Source: Bacteroidales bacterium (GTDB taxonomy: Bacteria; Bacteroidota; Bacteroidia; Bacteroidales; UBA12077). Taken from it: DNA of 64,000 nucleotides. The DNA lies in NCBI GenBank assembly GCA_013138975.1, contig WTBR01000020.1, positions 145,163-209,162 on the forward strand. Reading direction: 5' to 3'. The position numbers were made by a program, and so were the translations under genes. Positions 17,981 through 26,012 of the stretch are shown here, in pieces; the first letter of the stretch is position 1; every line of letters starts with the position of its first letter. The notes under the pieces are model-generated. The model ran no database searches and was not told the DNA's origin. It saw only the letters and a program-made list of their open reading frames with translations.

Positions 17981-18140
17981 GCATATAACTGATAAAGTCT
18001 CTGCATAAACGCTAACGGTTCGAATATGCGTAGGTTGGGATTTCGAAGCTCTAAATTATCAAACCGTTACTATTTTGAGTAATTGTACAATAGATAAATT
18101 AACTCACCCCCCCAACTTACGTATATTTATTGTTATGGGC
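17981..18140 (-). other. attC-like spacer with conserved flanks
   Basis: On the minus strand: box GCCCATAAC (18140-18132), AATAAATATA, stem arm CGTAAGTTGGG, ~70-nt loop, stem arm CCCAACCTACG, CATATTCGAACC, box GTTAGCG (18016-18010). The arms pair at 15 of 17 positions when A/T flanks are included. A second box GTTATATGC lies 20 bases beyond (17989-17981). Flanks are shared with the spacer at 18994-19128 while the stem sequence differs. An additional TAACGGTT/AACCGTTA pair spans 18013-18069. Confidence 0.75.
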
Positions 18141-18147
18141 TTTTTTA

Positions 18148-18465
18148 TTAATCACCAAATATCAATGCTAAGACAATTATAACAACAAGGATTATAAAAA
18201 TCCACTTTATAATTTTCCATAGGGTGCTCCAACAACCTGATTTTTCTTGTGTACTATAATCCGAAGTGTAGGTCGATGAGGACGTTTCATTAACAATCCC
18301 AACTTCAACAGTTCCCATTTTTCCTGTGCCAATACAATCGTGATGAACTATGGTACTACCTCTATTACATTTTTTGCAAAATTTTTGACCACAACGATTA
18401 CATTTATAAATCTTTAAATTATTATGGTCTCTATAACAATTTGGACATTCACTATAATTTCCCAT
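18148..18465 (-). CDS. Zinc-ribbon protein with C-terminal membrane anchor
   Basis: This 105-residue protein has an N-terminal cysteine array (CPNC, CNRCGQKFCKKC and HHDC) able to bind one or two zinc ions (about 8-45). A Ser/Thr-rich linker follows, with a C-terminal transmembrane helix (about 80-103, rich in Ile, Val and Leu). Cytoplasmic zinc domain plus tail anchor is the expected topology. It is the last of three minus-strand genes inside one attC-like unit and ends 8 bases from the boundary box. Function unknown. Confidence 0.75.
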   Translation of the reverse strand: MGNYSECPNCYRDHNNLKIYKCNRCGQKFCKKCNRGSTIVHHDCIGTGKMGTVEVGIVNETSSSTYTSDYSTQEKSGCWSTLWKIIKWIFIILVVIIVLALIFGD

Positions 18466-18481
18466 TATTTTATATTATTTT

Positions 18482-18715
18482 TTAAATAAATACTACTGTT
18501 TCACCAGGGACTTGAATCGTTGTTCTTGTCGTTCCTTTTACCATGACTTTCGCTGAACCCCTACTTTCGTGGGGAATTATTGCAACTCCGTGTCTATCAG
18601 TATAAACATTCTGTGTCACACCACCTGACATTATTCCACTAATACTTAATGCTACTTTTACACCTTCTGCCTTTGAACCACTACTGTGTTGGACTATTAC
18701 TTTTGTATAATACAT
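18482..18715 (-). CDS. Small beta-sandwich (Ig/carboxypeptidase-regulatory-like) protein
   Basis: This 77-residue protein is mostly beta strand, with the pattern VIVQHSSGSKAEGVKVALSI, then VYTDRHGVAIIPHESRGSAK and VMVKG. It resembles a CarboxypepD_reg/Big-type domain in which a new loop carries extra information (TDRHG). No signal peptide. ATG 18715 is used instead of TTG 18751, which would run into the preceding gene. It lies 16 bases upstream of the zinc-ribbon gene and probably works with it; the role is unknown. Confidence 0.65.
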   Translation of the reverse strand: MYYTKVIVQHSSGSKAEGVKVALSISGIMSGGVTQNVYTDRHGVAIIPHESRGSAKVMVKGTTRTTIQVPGETVVFI

Positions 18716-18726
18716 ATTTACTAATT

Positions 18727-18909
18727 TTAATAATGAATAAAATGAGAACAATATTCTTTTTGCGACCTGTTTGGTCCGATATATTCATTTAATTTTTCAC
18801 ACCAAATAGCATAACCTTCATAAGGTTCTGGGTTTTTGGGGTCATTATGACTAATTCGTTTGTCTGTGTTTTCGTATTTACAGTTAACACATTTTGTTTT
18901 ACAACTCAT
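18727..18909 (-). CDS. Small Cys-rich protein
   Basis: This 60-residue protein has CKTKCVNCKY at the start, WCEKLN in the middle and EYCSHF at the end, likely forming a compact metal-binding or disulfide knot. There is no signal peptide, so a metal site is more likely. It is the first gene of the three-gene unit bounded by GTTATGGGC and GCCCATAAC, and ends 11 bases before the next start. No family recognised. Confidence 0.65.
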   Translation of the reverse strand: MSCKTKCVNCKYENTDKRISHNDPKNPEPYEGYAIWCEKLNEYIGPNRSQKEYCSHFIHY

Positions 18910-18993
18910 AGTTTTATTATTTTTGAATGAATGTATTTATTATCGCTTTATATAATTTTTCAGTTTATTCGGGCTTGAGCAATCTACATAATT

Positions 18994-19128
18994 GCCCATA
19001 ACGGTTCGAATATGGGACGTTTGGCATTTCAAAGCTCCAACCTGTCAAACCGCTATATATTTTATTAATTGTACTCATGTTAAATTTTAGCACTATCCGC
19101 CAAATGACCTATATTTATTGTTGTGTGG
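18994..19128 (-). other. attC-like spacer with conserved flanks
   Basis: On the minus strand: box CCACACAAC (19128-19120), AATAAATATA, stem arm GGTCATTTGGC, loop of ~70 nt, stem arm GCCAAACGTCC, CATATTCGAACC, box GTTATGGGC (19002-18994). The arms pair at 14 of 17 positions. Compared with the spacer at 17981-18140 the flanks are the same but the stem bases change on both sides, keeping pairing. This supports selection for structure, as known for attC sites. Confidence 0.78.
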
Positions 19129-19134
19129 AGTTAT

Positions 19135-20016
19135 TTATTCCTCTTCTACATAATAATATTCATCAAACTCTGCTCTTTCTTTATTTGATAAATAAAAAGT
19201 ATAATTATGAGTATCATTATATATCAAATCATCAAACACATCAAAACTCTCAATCCATTTGCTAATTCGATAGCAATCTACTTGATTTGGAAATGCCGCA
19301 GAAATATCAGACCTGAAACACTGAGCTTTTTCTGAATCATGCTTTTTTTGAAAAAATTCAATTCGTTTCTCATTTAAATTTGTAATATAATAGGAACCTC
19401 TATAATAATCAGCTCTAGATTTTTCCCCATTATGACTAGGAATTTTTCCTATTTTTAAGTCATACTGAGAGTCCAGTTTATTTTCAAAACCTAGGTGCAG
19501 ATTAATCAGTTTTCCAATCGAATGTCCAAGAGAAAGATTGTCTCGGAAAAACTTATGATAAAACCTATAATACACTGCTTCATAATCTTTCTGTTTTAAC
19601 ATTCCCTCAATATCCTCCCAGAAAAAAACCTCAAATGAAAATTCATTTTCATCTGCTAAGTCACAAGCAATTTCTCTTACATTTCCCTGAGTAACACTGT
19701 CTCTACTTAATGTTGTATAGAGGTAGTATTCTGATAATTTTGGATTAAATTCTTTAGCTTGATTAACCTCTAAAAGCAAAGCTTTTTTTGTAAATGGATT
19801 ATTAGTAGAGCGTACTTTGCATTGAATTCCAATCCAATCCGAATTATCTTGTTTCCTAGCATAGACATCAACTCCATTTTGTTTTTGACCAGGTCTTCCA
19901 TTTACATTAATATTCTTATAAAGTCCAGATGCTTGAGTCAAAGCCTTTGTTAAATCTTCAAATATTTCATCATTCTCAATCTTCGGTATGTCAACAAATC
20001 TTAAATCCATATACAT
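19135..20016 (-). CDS. Mrr-like PD-(D/E)xK nuclease-domain protein
   Basis: The N-terminal ~160 residues look like a restriction-endonuclease fold: GRPGQKQNGVDV with D50, then IGIQCKV with Q65 and K67, giving D-x14-QxK, the variant active site of Mrr-type enzymes. The conserved Glu of the first helix could be E16-E20. The C-terminal half (about 165-293) is unfamiliar and contains many aromatic and charged residues. DNA cleavage or defence function is inferred from the motif. It fills the unit bounded by GTTGTGTGG (19120) and CCACACAAC (20106), with its stop 6 bases from the box. Confidence 0.72.
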   Translation of the reverse strand: MYMDLRFVDIPKIENDEIFEDLTKALTQASGLYKNINVNGRPGQKQNGVDVYARKQDNSDWIGIQCKVRSTNNPFTKKALLLEVNQAKEFNPKLSEYYLYTTLSRDSVTQGNVREIACDLADENEFSFEVFFWEDIEGMLKQKDYEAVYYRFYHKFFRDNLSLGHSIGKLINLHLGFENKLDSQYDLKIGKIPSHNGEKSRADYYRGSYYITNLNEKRIEFFQKKHDSEKAQCFRSDISAAFPNQVDCYRISKWIESFDVFDDLIYNDTHNYTFYLSNKERAEFDEYYYVEEE

Positions 20017-20105
20017 TAATTAAATCATTCCTTATAACTATCTTTAGGTCTATATCATTTGTTTTTTAAACTAAACTTCACTCTTACAGACTCTCTTTTT
20101 TAATT

Positions 20106-20201
20106 CCACACAACTTAAATATATAAACACCTATTGTCATTACATTGCCATATAGAGAATGTAATGGCTATAGGCAGCATTTTATTTATTGCTGTTTACT
20201 G
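20106..20201 (-). other. attC-like spacer at the end of the array
   Basis: The plus-strand box CCACACAAC (20106-20114), extended to TAATTCCACACAAC, is complementary to GTTGTGTGGAGTTA at 19120-19133 at 13 of 14 positions. A strong hairpin CTATTGTCATTACATT / AATGTAATGGCTATAG spans 20131-20173. The far edge may be GTTTACTG (20194-20201). No further unit follows before the divergent gene at 20411; bases 20202-20410 hold only a CCCGAATTTCGGG mini-hairpin and an AAAAGCTAAGGGG repeat piece. Confidence 0.65.
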
Positions 20202-20410
20202 TACTAAAATACTATTAAATATTAAATTAATGTTTATAATTCTTTAAAAATATTTCGACAAACAATGCCGTTTACATCCCGAATTTCGGGGAACAATTCT
20301 AAATATTTATGCAAAGTGAAAGTCTTTTGGATACTAAAAGCTAAGGGGCTAAAAAATATAGTCTCACTGATTTAAGCATGAATTATCTTATATAAGTTAA
20401 CTTTGATGCC

Positions 20411-22654
20411 GTGAAAAGTAAAATTGAACTACTGGCTCCGGGTGGAGATATTGATTCCATAAAAGCTGCAATTGTTGCAGGGGCGGATGCTGTATACTGT
20501 GGTTTGGATAGATTTAATGCCAGAAACCGAGCTATGAACATAAGTTTTGAAGATTTACAGGGGATTTTAAGACTTGCTCATAAAAATGATTGTCAGGTTT
20601 TTCTTACACTTAATATTATTATTCTGGAACATGAAATTCCTGCCCTTATCGAATTACTAAACAAATTAGTTAATACAAATATTGATGGAATAATTGTTCA
20701 GGACTTAGGTTTATTATATATACTTTCTAAATACTTTAAAAGCCTTAAAATACATGCATCTACTCAGCTTACTACACATAACGAAGGGCAGATACAGTTT
20801 TTAAGTAAACTGTCCGTTGGTAGAGTCAACCTTTCACGTGAACTAAATATTCATGAGATAAAAGCTTTAACTACGATTGCTACTGAAAATAATATCTTAA
20901 CAGAAGTATTTGTTCACGGTTCCTATTGTATTTCTTTTTCGGGCATTTGTTATATAAGTTCTGTTCAAAGTGGGAATTCAGGAAATCGTGGCAGATGCAG
21001 TCAGCCTTGCAGAGATAAATATATAACTACTACTGCGAGCAAAAATTACCCGCTGAATCTTAAAGATAATTCAGCATTTTTTGATCTTAAGGTACTGGCT
21101 GATGCAGGAGTTCATTCACTAAAAATTGAAGGTAGAATAAAGAAATTTGATTATATATATACAGTTGTAAATAGCTGGAAAAAACAAATCCAGCGCTTTT
21201 ACAATAAGGATAAACTAAATAATGACAATAGCGATCTTTATAAGGTGTTTAACCGGGATTTTTCTAATTCATTTTTGAAAGGAGATATTAATAAGGCTAT
21301 GTTTATTGATAACCCAAGGGATAATTCAATAAAACACCTTTCTGATGTTAATAATTACTCTACCAGTGAAGAACTGGAGCAAGCGCATCTAAAACTGTAT
21401 AAAGAAAAGGAAGAGTTTAAAACATCTGTTGAAGATAAAATCAAGCAATTAAATATCGAGAAAGCTCCTTTAATAATAAGTATTTCAGGAGAGTGTGGAA
21501 AAGCTTTAAAGGTATCGGTAAAAACCCCCGATACTTCATTTGATATATTTTCAGAACTTAATCTTGCCGATAAAGGTACAGAAGCTTTAAATCGCAAGAT
21601 GGTATTAAAAAGGCTGAAAGCCATAAATGATACGGAATATTACATTGAAAAACTAGAATTAGAAAATATTCAAACTGATGTTTTTATACCATTTAAAGAA
21701 CTCACTTCAATTAAAAATAGAATATTGTTTATCTTGAATGACTCAAAAGAAATTATTGAACCCGTTAAAATTCCCATAACAAAGAAACCAAATAAGGTAA
21801 AAATTAAGCCCACTCTTTCTGTTTTAATATCCTCAAAAAAGGATCTTTATCTTTGTAATGAGACTTCTGCTGATATCTATTTTCAGTTTCCCAATAGTTT
21901 TAAAAATGGATGTTCTGAGTTTGTTGATCTTTTTATAAAAAACAAAAAATTAATTCCGTGGTTTCCTTCTGTTTTAATAGGCGAAGACTATAATGCTGCG
22001 CTTGATTTCCTAAAGCAAGTACGACCAAAACTAATTGTTAGTAATAATACGGGAATTGCTTATGAAGCAAATAAATTAGGAATTTCGTGGATTGCCGGCC
22101 CTTATCTTAATATTGTAAATTCATACAGCCTGTTATGTTTAAAAGAAAAATTGAACTGTTCGGGTTCATTCATTTCAAATGAAATTAATAAAATTCAGAT
22201 TAAACAGATAAATTGTCCTGAGGATTTCAAACTTTACTATAGTATTTATCATCCTATTGTACTAATGACAAGCAGACAATGCCTGTTTCATCAAGTTACG
22301 GGATGTGAAAAAAACAAAATTGATGATAACTGTATTCAAGACTGTGAGAAATCCTCATCGATTACAGATTTAAAAAAGAATACTCTTTATATTGAAAAAT
22401 CAAAAGCTAACTACCATAACATCTATAATGAAACTAATTTCCTGAATACGGATATTGTTACAGATATGCCGGATGTTTTTTCCAACTTTTTTATTGATTT
22501 AAGAGATATAAAAACCGAAACTAAAATAGAAACAAATAAATTAGAAATAATTAATCTCTTTGAAAATCTACTTAATGAGAATCATGAATCAAAAAGGGAA
22601 ATCAAACAAGTTATTTATCCCACAACTATGTCACAATATAGAAAAGGAATCTAA
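20411..22654 (+). CDS. U32-family peptidase-like protein (RlhA/YhbU-type)
   Basis: The 747-residue protein begins with the U32 signature LLAPGGDIDSIKAAIVAGAD and GLDRFNAR, and has the cysteine cluster of the family (SYCISFSGIC, then CSQPC) that binds an iron-sulfur centre. A second C-terminal Cys group (SRQCLFHQ, GCEKNK, NCIQDC) is also present. U32 proteins of this type act in tRNA or rRNA hydroxylation (TrhP, RlhA). The start is GTG 20411; the ATG at 20406 is in another frame and meets TGA at once. Its 3' end is partly duplicated downstream. Confidence 0.88.
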   Translation: MKSKIELLAPGGDIDSIKAAIVAGADAVYCGLDRFNARNRAMNISFEDLQGILRLAHKNDCQVFLTLNIIILEHEIPALIELLNKLVNTNIDGIIVQDLGLLYILSKYFKSLKIHASTQLTTHNEGQIQFLSKLSVGRVNLSRELNIHEIKALTTIATENNILTEVFVHGSYCISFSGICYISSVQSGNSGNRGRCSQPCRDKYITTTASKNYPLNLKDNSAFFDLKVLADAGVHSLKIEGRIKKFDYIYTVVNSWKKQIQRFYNKDKLNNDNSDLYKVFNRDFSNSFLKGDINKAMFIDNPRDNSIKHLSDVNNYSTSEELEQAHLKLYKEKEEFKTSVEDKIKQLNIEKAPLIISISGECGKALKVSVKTPDTSFDIFSELNLADKGTEALNRKMVLKRLKAINDTEYYIEKLELENIQTDVFIPFKELTSIKNRILFILNDSKEIIEPVKIPITKKPNKVKIKPTLSVLISSKKDLYLCNETSADIYFQFPNSFKNGCSEFVDLFIKNKKLIPWFPSVLIGEDYNAALDFLKQVRPKLIVSNNTGIAYEANKLGISWIAGPYLNIVNSYSLLCLKEKLNCSGSFISNEINKIQIKQINCPEDFKLYYSIYHPIVLMTSRQCLFHQVTGCEKNKIDDNCIQDCEKSSSITDLKKNTLYIEKSKANYHNIYNETNFLNTDIVTDMPDVFSNFFIDLRDIKTETKIETNKLEIINLFENLLNENHESKREIKQVIYPTTMSQYRKGI

Positions 22655-22734
22655 TTAAATTGATTATTGATTATTGAATATTGAAGGGGTATGTAATTCA
22701 TCATTCCTTGTTCATTATTCAAAATATAAGTGTT

Positions 22735-22910
22735 GAAAATCTGCTTAATGGAAACCAAGAATCAAAAAACCTAACCACCGGGGCAGACAAAGGAACTCAA
22801 AGAAATTATTTATCCCACGACTATGTCACAATATAGAAAAGGAATCTAATTAAATTGATTATTGATTATTGAATATTGAAGGGGTATGTAATTCATCATT
22901 CGCTGTTCTT
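22735..22910 (+). repeat. Duplicated 3' end of the U32 gene
   Basis: Bases from about 22806 repeat those from 22611 nearly exactly (TTATTTATCCCAC-ACTATG and on through TATTGAAGGGGTATGTAATT). The stretch 22736-22765 resembles 22562-22590 with more changes. The copy covers the last ~15 codons and ~60 bases beyond the stop. A third, more decayed piece (GGAATCTAATTTAAATTGA) is at about 22989-23025. Nothing else codes in 22655-23223. Confidence 0.85.
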
Positions 22911-23034
22911 GGTTTGGTATTAAAAATAAAAGTATTAAAAATTATCCCCAAATAATAAAAACACAAATAGCGCTAATAATCGCCGAGGAATCTAATTTAA
23001 ATTGAATATTAATTATTGAAGGGATATCTTAAAA

Positions 23035-23150
23035 GAGAGAACACCTTGACAAGCTCAGTGTGACAATCTATGTTTCTACGACTTATCATATTGAGTGTGA
23101 CAATCTTTAATTCAGCAACTTGTCATATTGAGCTTGTCGAAATATGTTCA
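23035..23150. repeat. TGTCATATTGAGC palindromic repeat, second copy
   Basis: TTGACAAGCTCAGTGTGACA (23046-23065) and TGTCATATTGAGCTTGTCGA (23123-23142) are inverted. A middle TATCATATTGAGTGTGACAA suggests a rearranged or doubled copy. Its terminal arms are weak compared with 4697-4832. Confidence 0.65.
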
Positions 23151-23194
23151 TACAGATACTTCCTGAAGACTCCCTCTTTTATTTGTTAAAGTAC

Positions 23195-23202
23195 TATATT
23201 TG
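23195..23202 (+). promoter_or_regulatory. TATATTTG -7 promoter element of the ABC-F gene
   Basis: TATATTTG fits the Bacteroidota TAnnTTTG element and is followed by the usual GCGCC start-site context 22 bases before the ATG. The matching -33 TTTG is not at standard distance, so only the -7 box is claimed. Confidence 0.5.
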
Positions 23203-23223
23203 CGCCTCATAAAAAATTGAAGA

Positions 23224-24864
23224 ATGATATCAGTTGATGGATTAAGCGTTGAATTTAGTGGGACTACTCTTTTTAAAGACATTTCGTTTGTATTAAACGA
23301 AACCGACCGAATTGCTTTGATGGGGAAAAATGGTGCAGGGAAATCAACCATTCTAAAAATTATTGCAGGAGAACAAACAGCAACAAAAGGGCGAGTTTCT
23401 GCGCCTAAAGATGCAGTTATTGCTTATTTACCTCAACACATAAATACCGAAGATAAACGAACGGTTTTTGAAGAAACAGCACAAGCTTTTTCCATTATTT
23501 TTGAAATGGAACAGCAAATAAAAGAATTGAACGACGAATTATCAACTCGTACAGATTATGAATCGGCTGCTTATTTCGAGATAATTGAGAAAGTATCTAC
23601 TTTAAGTGAAAAATTTTATTCCATTGAAGAAATCAACTACGATGCTGAAGTCGAAAAAATCCTTCTTGGATTAGGTTTTGTGCGCAATGACTTCAATCGA
23701 CCTACTAGTGAAATTAGTGGTGGATGGCGCATGCGAATAGAATTAGCTAAAATTTTACTTAAAAGACCGGATCTTATTTTACTGGATGAACCAACGAATC
23801 ATCTTGATATAGAATCGATACAATGGTTAGAAGAGTTTCTTATTAACAGTGGAAAAGCTGTTATTGTAATTTCGCACGACAGGGCTTTTATTGATAATAT
23901 TACCACACGAACCATTGAAGTTACCATGGGACGTATTTATGATTACAAAGCAAAATATTCTGATTACCTACAACTAAGAAAAGAAAGACGAGTACATCAG
24001 CAAAAAGCATTCGACGAACAAAAAAAGATGATTGCTGAGACTCAGGTTTTTATTGATCGATTCAAGGGAACTTACTCTAAAACACTTTCCGTACAATCGA
24101 GAGTTAAAATGCTCGATAAATTGGAAATAGTTGAAGTTGATGATGAAGACAATTCAGCGCTACGTTTGAAATTCCCTCCATCACCACGATCTGGAAATTA
24201 TCCTCTTATTATTGAAGAAATGTCTAAAAAATATGGAGATCATACTGTATTTAAAGACGCCAGACTCACCCTTGAACGTGGCGAGCGAGTTGCATTTGTT
24301 GGTAAAAATGGCGAAGGAAAATCGACCCTTGTAAAAGCCATTATGAATGAAATTGATTACGAGGGTACTTTAACCATTGGACATAATGCTTTAATTGGGT
24401 ATTTTGCACAAAACGAAGCATCCTTACTTGACGAGAAACTTACTGTTTTCCAAACCATAGATGATATTGCTGTAGGTGATGTTCGCACAAAAATTAAAGA
24501 CTTACTGGGTGCTTTCATGTTTAGCGGCGATAGTGTTACCAAAAAAGTTAAAGTGCTTTCCGGAGGTGAAAGAACGCGACTTGCAATGATCAAACTATTG
24601 CTTGAACCTGTTAACTTGTTAATTCTGGATGAGCCTACAAATCATCTCGACATGAAAACTAAGGATATTCTGAAAAGCGCTTTACAGGATTTTGATGGAA
24701 CAATTATATTGGTATCTCACGATCGTGATTTTCTGGATGGACTTGTTGAAAAAGTATATGAATTTGGAAATAAGAAGATTAAAGAACACTTAGGAGATAT
24801 TAATAGTTTCCTTCAGAAAAAAAGATTGGATAACTTGCATGAAATAGAACGAAGTAAAAAATAA
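23224..24864 (+). CDS. ABC-F family ATPase
   Basis: Two ABC domains lie in one 546-residue chain without membrane segments: Walker A GKNGAGKST (about 34-42) and GKNGEGKST (about 361-369), and signature/Walker B segments SGGWRMRIELAK plus LLDEPTNHLD and LSGGERTRLAM plus LILDEPTNHLD. A ~70-residue charged inter-domain linker is present. ABC-F proteins bind the ribosomal E site and relieve stalls or protect against antibiotics. This one is closest in layout to YbiT/EttA types, not to known resistance proteins. It is a single gene with its own promoter. Confidence 0.93.
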   Translation: MISVDGLSVEFSGTTLFKDISFVLNETDRIALMGKNGAGKSTILKIIAGEQTATKGRVSAPKDAVIAYLPQHINTEDKRTVFEETAQAFSIIFEMEQQIKELNDELSTRTDYESAAYFEIIEKVSTLSEKFYSIEEINYDAEVEKILLGLGFVRNDFNRPTSEISGGWRMRIELAKILLKRPDLILLDEPTNHLDIESIQWLEEFLINSGKAVIVISHDRAFIDNITTRTIEVTMGRIYDYKAKYSDYLQLRKERRVHQQKAFDEQKKMIAETQVFIDRFKGTYSKTLSVQSRVKMLDKLEIVEVDDEDNSALRLKFPPSPRSGNYPLIIEEMSKKYGDHTVFKDARLTLERGERVAFVGKNGEGKSTLVKAIMNEIDYEGTLTIGHNALIGYFAQNEASLLDEKLTVFQTIDDIAVGDVRTKIKDLLGAFMFSGDSVTKKVKVLSGGERTRLAMIKLLLEPVNLLILDEPTNHLDMKTKDILKSALQDFDGTIILVSHDRDFLDGLVEKVYEFGNKKIKEHLGDINSFLQKKRLDNLHEIERSKK

Positions 24865-24923
24865 ACCACTATGCATTGAAAATACTTAGTTTTTATTTTC
24901 GAATGAAATTTGACTATTAAATA

Positions 24924-24950
24924 TTGAATAATGAACAAGGAATGATGAAT
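24924..24950. repeat. 27-bp dispersed repeat, inverted to 22696-22722
   Basis: TTGAATAATGAACAAGGAAT plus GATGAAT is the exact reverse complement of bases 22696-22722. The two copies flank the ABC-F gene at opposite ends. The rest of 24865-25112 shows no gene. Confidence 0.8.
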
Positions 24951-25112
24951 AATGATCTATAGAAAGAAAGGGTAAATATTATTTTGAGGGCTAATAGGCT
25001 CAATTACTTCTTAATTCTACATTCTATAATCGGTGTTCGATATTTATATTTATAGAAACTAAAGTAACTGCAATGGAATTGAAGGGTTTTAACCGTTAAA
25101 GTGATAATAAAA

Positions 25113-25937
25113 TTAATCTCCAAATCTTTTCAAATCATTTTTGTTAAAAGTCCACTCCGGCGTGACTAATTCATTTTCAAAATTAGCTTCATACCATGGG
25201 CTAATCTTTTTATTTTTAGGATTTTTTAATATATGAATATCTTGTGCCGGCATATAACTTTGAGCTAAAAGAAAAACCTTATCACCATTTTCATTTTTTG
25301 CCATATCAACTACAATTACAGCATGACCAGGGCTACCTCCCTGAATAAAAACATCCCCAATTTTTATATCTTTTATATTTACAGATATTAATTCTTTCTC
25401 TAAGGATAAAGTTCCCGCATAAGCAAATATAATATCCATGTATTTTCTAAAACTCTTGTAAGAATTATCAGGCTCGGCCGTTTTTTTCCAATATGATTTA
25501 TTTCCGTCCACCACAATTCTATTGCCTTTCATCCATTCCGCATAATCGACTCTAAATCCGTTAGTAAAATTAAAATGAATTTTATTAAACTGATTTGTAG
25601 AATATATAAACTCTCCACGCAATCTCATAACGGCATCGGCACACTGCTGTAAATTGCGTGTCCCTATTTCCATATCAATAACTGCATCGTAAACCCAAAA
25701 GTTTGGTTTAATAATGCCATTGTAAAATTTAACTTTTGATCCATTTGGTTTTAGCCTTAAATTCTGTAAATAATTCCCAAAAGAACCTTGAGAAGAATAA
25801 ACTCGAACAAATCCTTCGGGAGGTAAAAATCGCTCCGAAATAGTTTCTCCATTTTCATTTAATATTTTATGAGTATTCTCTTGGCTACATGCCGTGATCG
25901 AAATACAAAGAGCAAGAAATAAAACACCAAATTTCAT
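25113..25937 (-). CDS. DUF4846 lipoprotein
   Basis: Lipobox ITAC gives acylation at Cys17 after a short signal. The rest matches DUF4846: FLPPEGFVR, GTRNLQQCADAVMRLRGE, then DIKIGDVFIQGGSPGHAVIVVDMA and a LAQSYMPAQDIHIL tail. The GGSPGHAVIV segment with Cys and His residues is reminiscent of an NlpC/papain-like fold, but no function is proven for the family. It is expected at the envelope. Single gene between repeat-rich gaps. Confidence 0.82.
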   Translation of the reverse strand: MKFGVLFLALCISITACSQENTHKILNENGETISERFLPPEGFVRVYSSQGSFGNYLQNLRLKPNGSKVKFYNGIIKPNFWVYDAVIDMEIGTRNLQQCADAVMRLRGEFIYSTNQFNKIHFNFTNGFRVDYAEWMKGNRIVVDGNKSYWKKTAEPDNSYKSFRKYMDIIFAYAGTLSLEKELISVNIKDIKIGDVFIQGGSPGHAVIVVDMAKNENGDKVFLLAQSYMPAQDIHILKNPKNKKISPWYEANFENELVTPEWTFNKNDLKRFGD

Positions 25938-26012
25938 ATTTAATTATGTATAAATTAATATTATATAATATCCGCAAATAGTTTTTCATTCATTTAAATA
26001 TTAAGCAATTAG

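Noticed and set aside
18013..18030. GGTTCGAAT, a tRNA T-loop-like motif, in two spacers (18017 and 19003)
   Set aside because: No acceptor stem, anticodon arm or CCA-side pairing can be built around it; it belongs to the conserved flank of the attC-like spacers.
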